Below are positions 7,908 through 16,505 of a DNA stretch of 64,000 bases, in pieces (position 1 is the stretch's first letter; each line of letters opens with the position of its first letter). The notes beneath the pieces are model-generated. The model worked only from the letters and a program-made list of their open reading frames with translations, had not been told where the DNA came from and did no database searches. The translations under genes were made by a program, and so were the position numbers. The stretch comes from Candidatus Cloacimonas sp. Lineage in GTDB: Bacteria; Cloacimonadota; Cloacimonadia; Cloacimonadales; Cloacimonadaceae. The DNA lies in contig DAONFA010000006.1 in the NCBI GenBank assembly GCA_035403355.1, positions 8,994 through 72,993 on the forward strand, in the 5' to 3' direction.

Positions 7908-9041
7908 ATGAAGATATGCATTGTTTCTAACGCTCATCCAACAAATGATGTGCGTTTATATTATAAACTGGGCATAAGTTTAGCCAAAAAGTATGAAACA
8001 TATATAATTACTACTAATGGAGTAGTAAATAACACTCACAATCCCTATCAAATGGTGGTGGATGTTTCTTCTCGCTGGTATGCTATCTGGCATTTAGGCA
8101 AAAAAATAAAGGAACTGCAGCCGGAGCTGCTTATATGTGTGGAGCCGTTAACTTTGCTAATTGCCTGGGCGATGAAAAAAAAGCTGCATTTTAAGGTTAT
8201 TTTTGATGTCCATGAATTCTTTGCCATTTCTTTCAGTGAAAGATTTCCCCGGTTTTTGCGTTTTCCTGCCTGTTTAATATATCAATGCGGCTTAAAGCGG
8301 TTAATGAAAATTGCCGATGCCGTCTTCACGGTAAATTTGGAGATGCAAAAACAATTGCAGAGAGGAAATAAAAGCAAGCCATTTTTAGTGCTGCCGAATT
8401 ATCCGGTGAAAAATGTTTGGGATTATGAATGCAATATACCCGGTTCTCTGGAACAGCTATGTCAGATGAACTTTGATTTTATCTATATTGGTGGCTTAAC
8501 CGAAGAGCGTGGCATCTTTAAAATTTTAAAGATGATTTCCCTGCTGAAAAGTAATTTCCCTTTTTTGAAAGTGCTAATTTTGGGTAAATTCTTTAAGCAG
8601 GAAACCGAAAAACGCTTCAATCAAAGCATCAATGAATATAATTTGAATGCGATTATTTATTATCAAAGCTGGATTCCGGCAGAAAAAATAGGCCTTTTGC
8701 TAAAACGCTGTCGGTTCGGGCTGTGGTTTTTTAATCCTAAAAATAAGCGTTTGCGTCTTTCTACTCCGCTTAAGGTATTGGAATATCTGGCTGCAGGACT
8801 TCCAGTTATTACCATCAAAACCCCTTTGCTGAAAGCACTGATAGAAAAAAACGGATTAGGTATTTGTGCCCCATATCAAGCTAAAGCATTAGCTGATGCC
8901 TGTGCTAAAATGCTGGCTTTAAATGAAAATGAATATAAGGCGATGAGCGAAAAATGCCTTAAATTAACTGAAAGTAAATATAATTGGGAAGCCCTTGAGC
9001 CGGAACTGTTTAAATTAGTTAACGGACTTATCCGCAAATGA
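7908..9041 (+). CDS. Glycosyltransferase (GT4-like, GT-B fold)
   Basis: A 377-aa GT-B type glycosyltransferase. The N-terminus (MKICIVSNAHPTNDVRLYYK) is the usual first Rossmann strand and loop, the middle has FIYIGGLTEERGIFKILKMI (donor-domain entry, 'G..ERGI' loop), and the C-terminal domain has LSTPLKVLEYLAAGLPVITIKT, the PLKxLEYLAAGxPVI motif that binds the nucleotide-sugar. No membrane segment is present, so it is probably a cytoplasmic or peripheral enzyme of surface glycan synthesis; donor and acceptor are unknown. It overlaps the next glycosyltransferase by 4 bp (ATGA), which implies coupling. SD is AGAGG, 11 nt before the start. Confidence 0.85.
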   Translation: MKICIVSNAHPTNDVRLYYKLGISLAKKYETYIITTNGVVNNTHNPYQMVVDVSSRWYAIWHLGKKIKELQPELLICVEPLTLLIAWAMKKKLHFKVIFDVHEFFAISFSERFPRFLRFPACLIYQCGLKRLMKIADAVFTVNLEMQKQLQRGNKSKPFLVLPNYPVKNVWDYECNIPGSLEQLCQMNFDFIYIGGLTEERGIFKILKMISLLKSNFPFLKVLILGKFFKQETEKRFNQSINEYNLNAIIYYQSWIPAEKIGLLLKRCRFGLWFFNPKNKRLRLSTPLKVLEYLAAGLPVITIKTPLLKALIEKNGLGICAPYQAKALADACAKMLALNENEYKAMSEKCLKLTESKYNWEALEPELFKLVNGLIRK

Positions 9042-10315
9042 ACATTCTTTTTATCAGTTATTTTTACCCTCCCTTGGCAGGACCGGCTTCTTTACGCAAC
9101 ATAAAGAATGTGAAATACCTTAGCCAAAATGGTAACCTGATTGATGTTCTTACAGTCGGCAATATTGTGTATAACTATTACGATAACGGTCTGTTAGCAG
9201 AAAGCTGCCACCACCGGATTTTCCATATTCCTTCTTACGACCCGATGTCCCTTCTGGAAAAAATAAGCGGTAAAAATAAAAATGCCTCCAATCAAATCTA
9301 TCATAATACGCCGGAACGATACAAACTCTTCCTCCGACGGCTTTATCCTTTGGACGATAAGGTGTTGTGGCTGCCCAATTTACTGAAAGAAGGCAGAAAA
9401 CTTCTGGCTGAAGAAAAATATGACCTAATCTATGTTTCCTGCGGTCCCTTTTCTTCTGCTGTCGCTGCCAGAAAATTAAGCCAAAGCTTTCAGCTGCCTT
9501 ATGTTTTGGAAATGCGGGATTACTGGACTCTTTTAAAGGACTATAATCTGCAGGGAAATTATCTGAACCGACTTTATGCACGCAACACGGAAAAAAAGCT
9601 ACTGCAGGATGCGTCTTTAATAGTAACCGCTACTAAAGGTATCGCTGAAGATATTAGTGAGCAGTTTGGCAAAAATCTGATGGCTAAATCCTTTATTCTT
9701 TACAACGGACCCGATGAAGAAGATTTCGCAGCTATCACTCCCGTGCCGAAAGACCCCTCTCAATATGTTTTAAGCTATTTTGGCGCGCTGTATGCCAAAA
9801 GGTCGTTAAAATGGCTGCTGAAAGCATTGAAGGACTTGCAAAACGAACATAAACTCCCGCAGAACTTTTCCCTGCGTCTTTATGGAAATTATCACCTTGA
9901 AACTCTGCAGGAAATTAAACAAAGCGGAATAGAAAATCTGGTGCAAATAATCCCTCAGCTAAGCCATAAAGATGCATTAAACGCTATGCTTGCTTCCGAT
10001 GCTTTACTGCTTTTGATAAATTCCGATAGCCCCAAGGGAACTCTCACCAGTAAAATATTTGAATATTTACGCCTGAAAAAACCTGTTTTGGCTCTTATTC
10101 CGGCTAACGGTGAAGCCGCTGAACTACTAAAAGAAAGTGGACAAAATTATATCTGCCCGATGGAATCGTCCTCAGCAATCAAATCCTGTATAGAAAAGTT
10201 ATTTGCCGATAGAGAAAAAGAATTGCAATTCCAGTATCTGGCAGATAAATACGATAGGAAAAAACAGATAGCGGAGCTTAATCAACGCCTGCTGTCTTTG
10301 TTAAAAAAAGAGTGA
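9038..10315 (+). CDS. Glycosyltransferase (GT4-like, WbuB-type)
   Basis: A 425-aa GT-B glycosyltransferase. It begins MNILFISYFYPPLAGPASLR, the N-terminal pattern of WbuB/GT4 enzymes; LPYVLEMRDYW is the conserved 'E.RD' segment after the acceptor domain; LSYFGALYAKRSLKWLLKAL opens the donor domain and LTSKIFEYLRLKKPVLALIP is the nucleotide-sugar site. Together with the preceding gene it forms a two-gene unit for polysaccharide or glycolipid assembly. Its final codons (Lys-Lys-Glu-stop) merge into the AG-rich tandem repeat that follows. Confidence 0.87.
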   Translation: MNILFISYFYPPLAGPASLRNIKNVKYLSQNGNLIDVLTVGNIVYNYYDNGLLAESCHHRIFHIPSYDPMSLLEKISGKNKNASNQIYHNTPERYKLFLRRLYPLDDKVLWLPNLLKEGRKLLAEEKYDLIYVSCGPFSSAVAARKLSQSFQLPYVLEMRDYWTLLKDYNLQGNYLNRLYARNTEKKLLQDASLIVTATKGIAEDISEQFGKNLMAKSFILYNGPDEEDFAAITPVPKDPSQYVLSYFGALYAKRSLKWLLKALKDLQNEHKLPQNFSLRLYGNYHLETLQEIKQSGIENLVQIIPQLSHKDALNAMLASDALLLLINSDSPKGTLTSKIFEYLRLKKPVLALIPANGEAAELLKESGQNYICPMESSSAIKSCIEKLFADREKELQFQYLADKYDRKKQIAELNQRLLSLLKKE

Positions 10316-10680
10316 GATTTTGAACAAAGAGAAAAGAGAGTTAATTGAGAATTGAGAATTGAGAATTGAGAATGTAGTAAGCGAAAAGGTGAGATGGCGA
10401 GATAATTTATTTTAGCCACCGAGGACACCGAAGACACCGAAAGATATTTTTTACAAAGAGTAAAAGAGAGATTTGAACAAAGAGAAAAAGAGTAAAAGAG
10501 AGATTTGAACAAAGAGTAAAAGAGAAAAAGAGTAAAAGAGAAAAAGAGAGATTTGAACAAAGAGAAAAAGAGTAAAAAAGAGATTTGAACAAAGAGAAAA
10601 AGAGTAAAAGAGAGATTTGAACAAAGAGAAAAAGAGTTAAAGAGAGATTTGAACAAAGAGTAAAAGAGTAAAAGAGAAAA
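10309..10680. repeat. AG-rich tandem array after the glycosyltransferase stop
   Basis: Irregular tandem units of about 30 bp built from GAGATTTGAACAAAGAGAAAA and AAGAGTAAAAGA blocks (10464-10680, at least six). The first recognisable unit spans the stop codon of the upstream gene (AAAGAG TGA GATTTTGAACAAAG). An inner run of GAGAATT heptamers lies at 10347-10372. The stretch also holds an 'ACCGAGGACACCGAAGACACCG' type repeat near 10418-10440. No gene is visible in 10316-10834. Confidence 0.85.
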
Positions 10681-10692
10681 TGGGTATTACTT

Positions 10693-10825
10693 TTCACTTT
10701 TCACCATTCACCGTTCACCTTTCACCGTTCACCCTTCACCGTTCACCCTTCACCGTTCACCCTTCACCGTTAACCATTCACCATTCACCCTTCACCGTTC
10801 ACCATTCACCCTTCACCGTTCACCA
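10693..10825. repeat. Heptamer minisatellite (TTCACCN, 19 units)
   Basis: Nineteen exact 7-bp units (TTCACCA/C/G/T plus TTCACTT and one TTAACCA) end 9 bp before the candidate promoter of the histidine kinase gene. It is the same heptamer, in the same + strand orientation, as the array at 2153-2257. Confidence 0.95.
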
Positions 10826-10834
10826 TTTTTTCGC

Positions 10835-10863
10835 TTGACAGAAAAACTTAAATTGAAAATAAA
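10835..10863 (+). promoter_or_regulatory. Candidate sigma-70 promoter of the histidine kinase gene
   Basis: TTGACA at 10835-10840, a 17-bp spacer and AATAAA at 10858-10863 (4 of 6 match to TATAAT). Transcription would start near 10870, about 20 nt before the chosen ATG at 10892. The heptamer array lies directly upstream. Confidence 0.4.
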
Positions 10864-10891
10864 GCAGAAAAGGATTTTTATAGCTTGGAAG

Positions 10892-13354
10892 ATGAAAACT
10901 AAATTCATATTAATGTCATTATGTATTTGCTTGTGTAGTGGTTGTTGGCTAACCCGGAAAGTTGATACGCACCAGTTTGTCTTGAAAGAGATGTATCAAT
11001 CTAATGTTCCTCTCACCGGTTGGAGAACAGGCAATCTTAAAGATGAAGCAGCAGATTATCTTATTTGTCATTCTCTCTACGATGCAAATTTGTATTCCGT
11101 TATAATAAACGACTTGCAAGGCAAAGCCCTTTCTCAAATAAATCTCTCCCATAAAATTTTAGACCTGCATACCCTAATTGATAAAAGAAATAATGACCGC
11201 TTGTTGTTTATTAGCAGTAACGATGCCGATTCGCTTTATTTAATGGGAGTGAAATATCTCTGGCAAATTCCTTTGCGCAGAGAAGACAAATATTTTGCCT
11301 CTTTAGAACGGACTGATAGAGCAAAAGGTAAAGCAGATTATATTTATAACGGTCATATTGTTCCTCAAATGCTGGAAGACATTGATGGTGATGGAAAAAC
11401 CGAATTACTCTGCAGTTTAGTGGACTTTTTTACAGCCCGACCCAGGGGTTTGCTTTTATACGATTTTGAAACCGGGGCAATAAAATGGCAATATGATATG
11501 CCTTGCATTGCCAGAAGTATTTTATGGGATGATTTTGACGGCAACGGCAGTAAGGAAATTATTATTTCTAACGATGCCTTAAGAAATACCGAGGCAGTTA
11601 TCAACGGTTTGGATGACGGCAGTGGATGGCTGGTTGTTCTTTCTACCCGGGGAAAGGTTTTATATCAGGATAAAGTATTTAGCGGTTATGGCAGAATTTA
11701 TCTTGAATCCGTTGATGTGGACCAGAATGGAACTAAAGAAATATATGCCGTAAATTGCACTTGGGGAGCTGAAAAACACAATAATATTGCCTCTGTTTTA
11801 AGCTGGAACGGAAAACGACTAATCAAAGACAGAACTTTGGAACTTCCTTCCACTCTGGAACCAACTCAATTTCCTCATTTTTTACAAAAGATGGGCAGCA
11901 CTTCAGATTATTACCTGCATTTGGTAGATACGAAAGAAGGATTACTGATTCTGGATACCGATTTGAAACCCGTAAAGCATAGTTATAAGGGTTTTATCAG
12001 TCAAATCTGGGATATTGGAGACCTGGATAGAGACGGTAATAAAGAATTATTTCTGCAAAAGAAAGATGGTTCTCTGGAGATTTTAGACCGGAATTATTAT
12101 CGTAAAGCAAGAATTAGAAATCCTTATCCCGCCGAAATTATTATTGGGGCAAATCTCGTAAGCACCGGATTTGATACTAATCCGTTAATAGCAATTGGCA
12201 CTAATAAACAAATCAGCTTTTATGAATACAAATCCCTATCCGCTTTTGCCATTTTGCTTTCTTTGCTCCAGGCAAATGCTCTTATTCTTTTCCTTTTGGT
12301 GTTACTGCTTTACCTTGGTTTGTTAATCCGCAATTTCTATTGCCGCAAAGCCACTATAAAACTGATAGACAGTTTTGAGCACGGCATTTTACTTGTAACC
12401 CGCAAAGGCAAAATCAAGCATTTTAATTTCCAAATCCGAGAACTCTACAATAATTCTGAAGAACCCCAAAAACTGCTGCTGGATAGTTTTTTCCCCTCTT
12501 TAGTTAAACCCTTCAGGGATTTTTGCAGCGGAAACCTGAAAGCGGGAACTTATATTGGCACTCTAAATAATAATCCGCAAAGCAAAGTTTATCAGGTTTA
12601 CTTTGTGCATAGAGTTTCCGGCAGAAAGCTTTATGCTATTGTTATTAGACCCTATACTGAAGAAAGTGCAATAGCTGAAAAAATGGAGTGGGCAGAAATA
12701 GCGCGTCGTCTTTCTCATCATGTCCGCAGGCATATCACCAATATTTTGCTCGTTTTGGAAACGCTGGATATAGATGCAAACCCCGAAAACATCCGTTATT
12801 ATCAAATTATCCGTTCTGAAATAGACAAGGTTCGGATCTTTACCCATGCTTTTCAGCGGTTTACAGAATTGCAGGATTATCAACTGGAACTGCAGGATAT
12901 AATTCCTTCCATTGAACATTGCCTGGCAAGGATTCAGTTTCCGCCAAATATCAAATTGATTAAAAACTGGTCGCTAACTTCCATTTCTGCCTATATAGAA
13001 CCCATTCGTTTTGAAGAAGCGCTTACCAATATTATAAATAATGCTTTAGAGGCAATGCCCGAAGAAGGAACATTGCATATCAGCGTTAAAGAATTTCCTC
13101 TTGCTTCATCTCCACAAGGGCAGCAAAGAGTTTTAATTGAAATTGAAGATACCGGTAAGGGCATTCCGGCAAAATACCTGGAAGATATCTGGAAACCATT
13201 TTTCACTACCAATCAGTCCGGAACGGGTATCGGCATTCCTGAAACCAAGAAAATAATTGACTCTATGGGAGGGTTGATGAGTATTCAAAGTGAAGAAAAT
13301 GTAGGCACAGTAGTCAGCATCTGGCTAAAAGGAGCTACCGATGCTGGAAATTAA
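10892..13354 (+). CDS. FG-GAP sensor histidine kinase with lipoprotein-type N-terminus
   Basis: An 820-aa membrane sensor. The ATG at 10892 is preferred over an upstream TTG because MKTKFILMSLCICLCSGC is a signal peptide ending in a lipobox (LCSGC). The extracytoplasmic part has FG-GAP/beta-propeller calcium-loop repeats (DIDGDGKTELL, DFDGNGSKEII, DVDQNGTKEIY, DLDRDGNKELF). A transmembrane helix lies at about 455-480, then a PAS-like linker, an H-box (ARRLSHHVRRHITNILL, about 607-623) and a HATPase domain with N-box NIINNALEAMPEEG, G1 EDTGKGIP and G2 GTGIGIPETKKII. The histidine context resembles NtrB-like kinases and its partner is the sigma-54 regulator that overlaps by 14 bp. The ligand is unknown. 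Confidence 0.88.
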   Translation: MKTKFILMSLCICLCSGCWLTRKVDTHQFVLKEMYQSNVPLTGWRTGNLKDEAADYLICHSLYDANLYSVIINDLQGKALSQINLSHKILDLHTLIDKRNNDRLLFISSNDADSLYLMGVKYLWQIPLRREDKYFASLERTDRAKGKADYIYNGHIVPQMLEDIDGDGKTELLCSLVDFFTARPRGLLLYDFETGAIKWQYDMPCIARSILWDDFDGNGSKEIIISNDALRNTEAVINGLDDGSGWLVVLSTRGKVLYQDKVFSGYGRIYLESVDVDQNGTKEIYAVNCTWGAEKHNNIASVLSWNGKRLIKDRTLELPSTLEPTQFPHFLQKMGSTSDYYLHLVDTKEGLLILDTDLKPVKHSYKGFISQIWDIGDLDRDGNKELFLQKKDGSLEILDRNYYRKARIRNPYPAEIIIGANLVSTGFDTNPLIAIGTNKQISFYEYKSLSAFAILLSLLQANALILFLLVLLLYLGLLIRNFYCRKATIKLIDSFEHGILLVTRKGKIKHFNFQIRELYNNSEEPQKLLLDSFFPSLVKPFRDFCSGNLKAGTYIGTLNNNPQSKVYQVYFVHRVSGRKLYAIVIRPYTEESAIAEKMEWAEIARRLSHHVRRHITNILLVLETLDIDANPENIRYYQIIRSEIDKVRIFTHAFQRFTELQDYQLELQDIIPSIEHCLARIQFPPNIKLIKNWSLTSISAYIEPIRFEEALTNIINNALEAMPEEGTLHISVKEFPLASSPQGQQRVLIEIEDTGKGIPAKYLEDIWKPFFTTNQSGTGIGIPETKKIIDSMGGLMSIQSEENVGTVVSIWLKGATDAGN

Positions 13355-14681
13355 CATCCTTCTTGCGGATGACGATTATGTTTTTCTGCAATTAACTTCC
13401 GCTTTTCTAAAGAAAAACGGCTATGCTGTGGACTGTGCACCTGACATTGAAACAACTGAAGTCCTGTTACAAAAAAATGATTACGACATTATGATGCTGG
13501 ATATGTGTTTTCCTGCTCTCTATGATGGTTTTGACCTATTATCTAAGGTCCACGAAAACTATCCTGATTTACCGGTTTTAATGATTTCCGGGAGCGGACA
13601 TATTCCCGATGCCGTGAAGGCAATTCAAAAAGGTGCTGAGGATTTTATCGAAAAACCGATAGATACTACCCATTTACTTTTGCGTTTGGAACGAATCTAT
13701 GACTCCCTGGTAATGAAAAAACAAATGCACAGCTTATATCTGGCAGCAATTGGAATGCAGGGAAAATCTGCCGCAATGCAAACTCTTTACGATAATATTT
13801 GTAAAGCTGCCAAATTTGACTGCTCCGTTTTAATTACCGGTGAAACGGGAGTAGGAAAAGAACTTGCAGCCCATGCTATTCATCGCTTAAGTAAATATAG
13901 CGAAAAAAATATGGTCAGTATAAATTGTGCCTCCATTCCCAAAGAACTCTTTGAAGCTGAACTTTTCGGTTATGAAAGCGGTGCTTTTACAGGAGCTATA
14001 AAAGCTCATCGGGGATATTTTGAATTTGCTGATGATAATTCTATTTTTATGGATGAAATCAGTCAATTACCCTTAGAAGTGCAGGCAAAACTTTTACGCG
14101 TCGTTTCCGAAAACGAAATTCAGAAAATAGGCGGGAAAGTCCAGAAAATTAATACCCGTATCATCAGCGCCACTAATCAGGATTTGCAACAACTTGTGGA
14201 AAATAATCTTTTCCGCAAAGACCTGCTCTATCGCTTGAATACGATTGAAATTAATATTCCTCCCTTAAGAAACCGGATTGAAGATATCCCTGTTCTGGCA
14301 GAATATTTTATGAGTGAATTTTGTAGCCGTAATGATCTTCAGCCGAAACCAATCAGCCCTTCTGCCGTTTCCTGGCTTTGTGAACAAAAATGGGAAGGCA
14401 ATGTGCGCGAATTGAAAAATGCACTGGAAAGAGCGGTAGTTTTTGCCAAAAATGACCACTTGACCGTGGTAGATTTTACCACACCCTCAGACAGCAATCT
14501 GGATGAACGAGAATTCGGCTCTTTGCGTAAAGCAATTACCAGTTTTGAAAGAGCATATATTGAAAATGTTTTAAGGGTCTATAACTACAATATGCGCCAG
14601 GCAGCACACCATTTACAGATGGATAAATCAAACCTTTTCAAAAAAATAGCAGCTCTGAAAATATCCCTGCCCGGGCACTGA
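13341..14681 (+). CDS. Sigma-54-dependent response regulator (NtrC family)
   Basis: A 446-aa protein with the full NtrC layout: receiver domain (acidic DDD at 10-12, phospho-acceptor D54, conserved Lys of FIEKPID), AAA+ domain with Walker A GETGVGKE (about 167-174), the sigma-54 contact loop GAFTGA (about 214-219) and DEISQLPLEVQAKLLRV, then a Fis-type HTH (NMRQAAHHLQMDKSNLFKKI) at the C-terminus. It activates sigma-54 promoters after phosphorylation by the kinase, whose gene overlaps its start. Target genes are not known; one sigma-54-like site lies at 15221. Confidence 0.95.
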   Translation: MLEINILLADDDYVFLQLTSAFLKKNGYAVDCAPDIETTEVLLQKNDYDIMMLDMCFPALYDGFDLLSKVHENYPDLPVLMISGSGHIPDAVKAIQKGAEDFIEKPIDTTHLLLRLERIYDSLVMKKQMHSLYLAAIGMQGKSAAMQTLYDNICKAAKFDCSVLITGETGVGKELAAHAIHRLSKYSEKNMVSINCASIPKELFEAELFGYESGAFTGAIKAHRGYFEFADDNSIFMDEISQLPLEVQAKLLRVVSENEIQKIGGKVQKINTRIISATNQDLQQLVENNLFRKDLLYRLNTIEINIPPLRNRIEDIPVLAEYFMSEFCSRNDLQPKPISPSAVSWLCEQKWEGNVRELKNALERAVVFAKNDHLTVVDFTTPSDSNLDEREFGSLRKAITSFERAYIENVLRVYNYNMRQAAHHLQMDKSNLFKKIAALKISLPGH

Positions 14682-15220
14682 CGATATAGATAGAACCTAT
14701 TATCACCGCAAAGTAGTAATCTAAAATTAACCGCAATGTGAAGATTGGAAATATCTTATCTAATATTCTCACGGACAAGCCATAAATAATGATAATTGCG
14801 TCCTTTGATAATAAAAAATCAGGGTGCATCCAATAGAACAACGAAAGTAATATCTTGATGCCCAAATAATAAAACACCTTGGGGATTTAATTTAACTACT
14901 TGTTGCCTGGTCAGTTCTTTAACGACTCTTTAACGATCCTTTAATAATACTTTAACTTTGTTAAAGAGTCCTTAAAGAAGGTTTAAAGAAACATAATAGT
15001 ATCAACTTAGCGGGGAATAATGCATATCAAACAAATAAGTAAATGCCTCACAAATTGTTAGCTAATATATTGCATTCTATAATAAATCTTTAGCTTTGAA
15101 TGCTATCAATTATAAACCGGCACCAGGGAAAAAATGATAGGGTAAATTTTACCCCAACCCCACCTTTGCTCTAATCCATAACAGATATATATTTCAATGT
15201 GTTATATCCGCCGACAAGTT

Positions 15221-15236
15221 TGGCACGAACCCTGCT
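15221..15236 (+). promoter_or_regulatory. Sigma-54-like promoter motif
   Basis: TGGCACGAACCCTGCT matches the -24/-12 consensus TGGCAC-N5-TTGCW with one mismatch and correct GG to GC spacing. It lies 540 bp after an NtrC-family regulator gene, but transcription to the right enters only repeats and the antisense of the HD gene. It may be fortuitous. Confidence 0.35.
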
Positions 15237-15333
15237 TATACAATTTATCCTAATCTTTATATATTTGGGCTATGAGGGTGGAATAGGGTCTGTAGGCATG
15301 GGTCTGTGGGCTTGTTGTTTCCTGCAAAGTTTT

Positions 15334-15438
15334 ATTTCCCGCAGATTTCGCGGATTTTTTCCCGCAGATTTCGCGGATTTTATTTCACGCAGATTACGCG
15401 GATTTTATTTCACGCAGATTACGCGGATTTCGCAGATT
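15334..15438. repeat. CGCAGATTNCGCGGATT tandem block
   Basis: Four units of 22-26 bp, each with CGCAGATT followed by TCGCGGATT or ACGCGGATT, separated by TTTTCCC or TATTTCA. A two-unit relative lies at 28162-28202. Confidence 0.85.
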
Positions 15439-15532
15439 TTTTTATTTGATTAGAAGACAATTAGAATGGATGAGTTAATTTAAGTTGCTTTTTTTCCCAA
15501 AAATACCTTTTGGCTTTTCTGTTCCCTAACCC

Positions 15533-15692
15533 CTTGTCCTCTCGACTTCTCGACCTCTCGACCTCGTGACCTCTTGACCCCTTGACCTCTTGTCCTCTTG
15601 ACCTCTCGACTTCTTGACTTCTCGACCTCTCGCCCTCTTGACCTCTCGACCTCTTGACCTCTCGACCTCTTGACTTCGGGACTTCTTGACTT
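15533..15692. repeat. Octamer minisatellite (CTYGACCT, 20 units)
   Basis: Twenty consecutive 8-bp units (CTTGACCT, CTCGACCT and close variants) in exact register. The final TT of unit 20 is part of the stop codon of the HD-domain gene (complement of 15691-15693). Confidence 0.95.
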
Positions 15693-16497
15693 ACAAATAC
15701 TTCAGCATTTCTCTATCCGTTACTCCGGCATAAAGTTCAATATAGGGTTTCACAGGGCTGATATTAATTTTCGGGAAGAAGACCTCTTCCACTTGGAAAA
15801 AGCCAACCGAAGCATTCATTTCCACAGTGATATTGATGGGCTTTTCCTGTCCCGGAAAAATCTTCACCTTTTGGATTGCAGAAGCGGAAGTTCTGTGAAT
15901 ATCTCCCACCCTGGTTTTGGAAGAAAGCATAGTAGGAATTCTGGCTCTACCTTTTTCCATATCACTGCCATCGCCAATAAGCACTAAACCTGCCTCCAAG
16001 GAATGAATTTTATGAGTTGCCATGTGACCAAAAATACCTTCAATGGCAAGAGAACGAATAGCGGTTTTCAGCATTTTTTCATTTTCGGAAAGCAAGTTAT
16101 TCAATACAGCATCTATATAGGGAATAGCAAGCTGGATGGAAAGCAGTTCATGCGATTCGCGGGCAATGGTCATTCCCAAATCGTGTAATAAAGAAGCCAA
16201 AATTACAGCTGTAAGAGAATCGTCTGCGGTTCCCGCTTCTTCTTTTTCCAGATTCATTTTGATGCCCGCCTGATTGAGCAGTTTAAACATTTTGATGGCA
16301 TTCAGAGTTGCCTTTCGCATATGAACAGGACCGTGATCATTATAGCCCAAACGCTTTATGGAAACAATATTGGCATATTCTTGCGTTGCCTGCAAATCCG
16401 GATTGGCAAAAAGCCATTCTGCCGCTTTAAGTGCTTTACCGGAAAGCAGTTTTAAGATTCTTTGTTCTAATTGTTGCTGTTTAACCGATTTATACAT
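15691..16497 (-). CDS. HD-domain phosphohydrolase
   Basis: A 268-aa cytoplasmic HD-superfamily protein. Metal-ligand candidates are H55/H59 (NDHGPVH), the central H105-D106 (SLLHDLG), H116 (ESHELL), and a D/G-rich segment VLIGDGSDMEKGRARIP (about 178-194) containing further acidic residues. The order H...HD...H...D is that of HD hydrolases acting on nucleotides or other phosphoesters; the substrate cannot be assigned. It is the last gene of a five-gene minus-strand series, 8 bp after the exporter gene, with SD AGGAGG before ATG 16497. Confidence 0.8.
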   Translation of the reverse strand: MYKSVKQQQLEQRILKLLSGKALKAAEWLFANPDLQATQEYANIVSIKRLGYNDHGPVHMRKATLNAIKMFKLLNQAGIKMNLEKEEAGTADDSLTAVILASLLHDLGMTIARESHELLSIQLAIPYIDAVLNNLLSENEKMLKTAIRSLAIEGIFGHMATHKIHSLEAGLVLIGDGSDMEKGRARIPTMLSSKTRVGDIHRTSASAIQKVKIFPGQEKPINITVEMNASVGFFQVEEVFFPKINISPVKPYIELYAGVTDREMLKYL

Positions 16498-16505
16498 AAT
16501 TCCTC

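Larger units (their letters stand above)
14682..15690. other. 1-kb gene-free region with repeats
   Basis: No convincing gene is seen. The region holds an inverted repeat GACTCTTTAAC (14924-14934) / GTTAAAGAGTC (14960-14970), a sigma-54-like motif at 15221, a CGCAGATT/CGCGGATT repeat block at 15334-15438 and an octamer array at 15533-15692. The frame at 15199-15453 is built largely from the repeat and is not considered a gene. Confidence 0.7.

Noticed and set aside
7719..7937. 72-codon minus-strand ORF crossing the glycosyltransferase start
   Set aside because: It is formed by the dispersed hairpin repeat (MNDEDxVLPE also appears at 63631) and overlaps a better gene start.
10282..10697. Overlapping minus-strand ORFs of 96-124 codons rich in Phe, Ser and Leu
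   Set aside because: They are translations of the AG-rich array (repeating SLFKSLF-like peptides) with no start signal.
15199..15453. 84-codon plus-strand ORF ending in SRRFRGF-like repeats
   Set aside because: Half of it is the CGCAGATT repeat and there is no SD; probably not a gene.
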